This document shows, piece after piece, positions 6,877-8,034 of a stretch of 8,034 nt of DNA. The stretch is from JANQTF01 sp036835375. Its GTDB lineage: Bacteria; Bacteroidota; Bacteroidia; J057. Where the stretch lies: contig DAITMB010000175.1 of the NCBI GenBank assembly GCA_036835375.1, positions 1 through 8,034 on the forward strand. The letters run 5' to 3'. The position numbers and the translations under genes were made by a program. How positions within the stretch are numbered: the stretch's first letter is position 1; each line of letters opens with the position of its first letter. The notes beneath the pieces were generated by a model that did no database searches, was not told the origin of the DNA, and saw nothing but the letters and a program-made list of their open reading frames with translations.

Positions 6877-7201
6877 GGACGTTTTTCACTTTTTCACTAC
6901 ATGGGTGGAAAGCCTTCGTGAAGTCGGTCTGGCAGTATGCCATGTATGATGTATCGCAAAGCGAAAATTGATTAGGGATATGATCCTCACGACCCTCCTA
7001 AATAGTCGGAAGATTGGGATTTTCCTATCCTTCGCTTTCCCATCGCATGGGTGCAAAAGAATAAATTAAAAAAATTTCTTCTTATTTGACGCCGTGTAGC
7101 ACGCTGGTTTTCAGCGTGCTGGGCTTTTTGTTCTCTCTTTGTATTTCTCTAAGGTAAATGATTTCGTGTGACCTTGATGCTTTTTTACCGTAAGTTATTG
7201 T
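6877..7201. other. 325-nt intergenic region with stem-loops, no gene found
   Basis: No ORF above about 35 codons is convincing. The left part (6958-7051) can fold: AAAGCGAA (6958-6965) with TTCGCTTT (7031-7038) as a closing stem, TTAGG (6972-6976) with CCTAA (6997-7001) and GGAT (7017-7020) with ATCC (7027-7030) as inner stems, then a separate hairpin CCCAT/ATGGG (7039-7051). An A/T-rich stretch (about 7055-7088) leads to the terminator at 7098. The region may be a long 3' untranslated end of the oxidoreductase mRNA, a small RNA, or neither. An 8-bp inverted repeat within 80 nt is not rare by chance in a region this long, so the fold is only a suggestion. Confidence 0.5.
7098..7129 (+). terminator. 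Probable intrinsic terminator
   Basis: AGCACGCTG (7098-7106) pairs perfectly with CAGCGTGCT (7112-7120) around the loop GTTTT. Four bases (GGGC) separate the stem from TTTTT (7125-7129). GCC at 7091-7093 can pair with GGC at 7122-7124, which brings the T-run next to the extended stem. The reverse strand has no T-run next to the stem, so it works on plus-strand transcripts. It ends either a 220-nt 3' tail of the oxidoreductase mRNA or an unannotated transcript, and insulates the coiled-coil gene. Confidence 0.65.
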
Positions 7202-7891
7202 ATGAAAAATTACGCAATACTCCTCCTATTTGCCCTTGTGGCCTCCGTCTCTCTCCAAGCACAAGTGCCCCAAGAAGGACAGTTTGAGCTCAATAAAAAA
7301 ATTGCACCCACAGCTCCGGGCCTGAGCATGGTCTATGATGCCAGCTTAGAAGACGTACAAAGCGCTTTTCAAGAACGCCTCCGCCCCATTACGACCAAGT
7401 CCCCCAAAAAAATCAAAGGCTCATTGGTCGCTTACAATGCGCTGGTCATCCCTGAGATTTCTAATCAGACCCTCGACTATTATCTCAACATCGAGTCCGT
7501 AGGCCGCAACAATAGCCAAACCCGATTGACGCTTTTTCTCTCCCTTGGCAACGATAATTTCATGGATGCGCGGACCTACCCTGGCGAGACTGCCAACGCT
7601 ACCCGCTACCTCGTCACCTTACAACAAGACATCAACCGCAAAAAGTTGGAGAAAGCCCTTGTAGAAGCCCAAGCAGCCCTCGCCGCACAAGAACAGGCCT
7701 TAAAGGATCTCGAAAAAAACACGCAATCCCTGGCAGCTGAGAAGAAAAGCATCGAAGAATCCCTCAAAAAGAACCTCGAAGCCACCCAGCAGGCCGAGTC
7801 CACCCGCGCCACCCAAGCCAAAGCCCTCGAAGAGCTCCGCAGCAAAATCGACAACATGAACAAGGAAATCCAGCAGTTGAAAAGGCCTTAG
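7202..7891 (+). CDS. Secreted protein with C-terminal coiled coil, unknown function
   Basis: A 229-residue exported protein. Residues 1-20 form a signal peptide (MKNY, then a hydrophobic core ILLLFALVASVSL, with likely cleavage after QA at 19-20). There is no lipobox cysteine, so I expect a periplasmic rather than a lipid-anchored product. Residues about 25-140 form a compact globular domain with beta-rich stretches (KGSLVAYNALVIPEI, TRLTLFLSLGNDNF). Residues about 145-227 are low in aromatics, rich in Ala, Glu, Lys and Gln and without Pro or Gly until the end, as expected for one long coiled coil. I recognise the general form from Bacteroidota proteins of unknown function but no named domain. 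A structural role, oligomerisation or envelope contact through the coiled coil is inference. The ATG at 7202 directly precedes the signal peptide and lacks a Shine-Dalgarno. The gene is isolated between two terminators and is probably monocistronic. Confidence 0.85.
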   Translation: MKNYAILLLFALVASVSLQAQVPQEGQFELNKKIAPTAPGLSMVYDASLEDVQSAFQERLRPITTKSPKKIKGSLVAYNALVIPEISNQTLDYYLNIESVGRNNSQTRLTLFLSLGNDNFMDARTYPGETANATRYLVTLQQDINRKKLEKALVEAQAALAAQEQALKDLEKNTQSLAAEKKSIEESLKKNLEATQQAESTRATQAKALEELRSKIDNMNKEIQQLKRP

Positions 7892-7994
7892 GGGAGGCGG
7901 ATTTGCCTAAAATGCTCAGAAACAGTGGGGATCAAACGCTCATTTCTTCGTGCGATCTACCCTGTAATCATCGTCAAAAACGTTTGGAAGGATC

Positions 7995-8026
7995 AAAAAA
8001 AGCCGGACACTTGTTCGGCTTTTTTG
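7995..8026. terminator. Bidirectional intrinsic terminator
   Basis: AGCCGGAC (8001-8008) pairs with GTTCGGCT (8013-8020), with one G-T wobble, around the loop ACTT. Seven A residues (7995-8001) precede the stem and six T residues (8020-8025) follow it, so it can terminate transcripts from either strand. It lies about 100 nt after the coiled-coil gene stop. The bidirectional form suggests a convergent gene just beyond the window. The stretch 7892-7994 holds nothing else I can support. Confidence 0.85.
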
Positions 8027-8034
8027 TGTTTTGA

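Noticed and set aside
6879..7001. Minus-strand AGGAGG (7000-6995) followed by a GTG and a 34-codon frame
   Set aside because: The spacing from AGGAGG to GTG is only 3 nt, too short for initiation. Most genes in this window show no Shine-Dalgarno, and the short translation is basic and featureless.
6900..7053. Direct repeat CATGGGTG at 6900-6907 and 7046-7053
   Set aside because: An 8-bp repeat without flanking inverted repeats or a mobile gene between the copies is not evidence of an insertion or attachment site.

Overview
This 8 kb window looks like ordinary chromosomal DNA from a member of the Bacteroidota. I infer the phylum, and perhaps a Saprospiraceae-like lineage, from four things: most starts lack a Shine-Dalgarno sequence, G+C is moderate, the cupin-like/JmjC protein and seven-helix membrane protein look typical of that phylum, and the last gene encodes a small secreted coiled-coil protein. 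This is recognition by eye, not a database result. I see no tRNA, rRNA, CRISPR array, insertion sequence, integrase or phage gene.

Layout, left to right. (1) Positions 1-241 hold the possible 3' tail of a plus-strand gene cut by the window edge (stop at 99-101) and a 40-codon basic small ORF of uncertain reality that overlaps the next gene. (2) Two plus-strand genes follow: a short-chain dehydrogenase/reductase (242-1048) and a JmjC-type cupin-like protein (1186-2100). (3) A minus-strand block of three genes, transcribed right to left, holds an SLC13-type permease with two RCK_C domains (3724-5454), a YfcE-like metallophosphoesterase (3036-3620) and a seven-helix membrane protein (2129-2875). 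The cupin gene and the membrane-protein gene converge with only 28 nt between stop codons, and the strong terminator of the plus strand lies inside the coding sequence of the minus-strand gene. (4) A plus-strand Gfo/Idh/MocA oxidoreductase (5686-6876) diverges from the permease across about 230 nt containing a near-perfect palindrome. (5) After a 325-nt gap with a stem-loop-rich stretch and a terminator, a secreted coiled-coil protein (7202-7891) closes the window, followed by a bidirectional terminator.

The genes do not form an obvious shared pathway. Two are nicotinamide-dependent oxidoreductases without an assignable substrate, one is a probable Fe(II)/2-oxoglutarate dioxygenase, one a metal-dependent phosphoesterase and one an anion or dicarboxylate transporter. 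I found no convincing novel multi-gene system. The observations most worth a second look are the coding-embedded terminator at 2153-2186, the structured intergenic region 6877-7201, the palindrome at 5607-5627 and the basic small ORF at 138-260.
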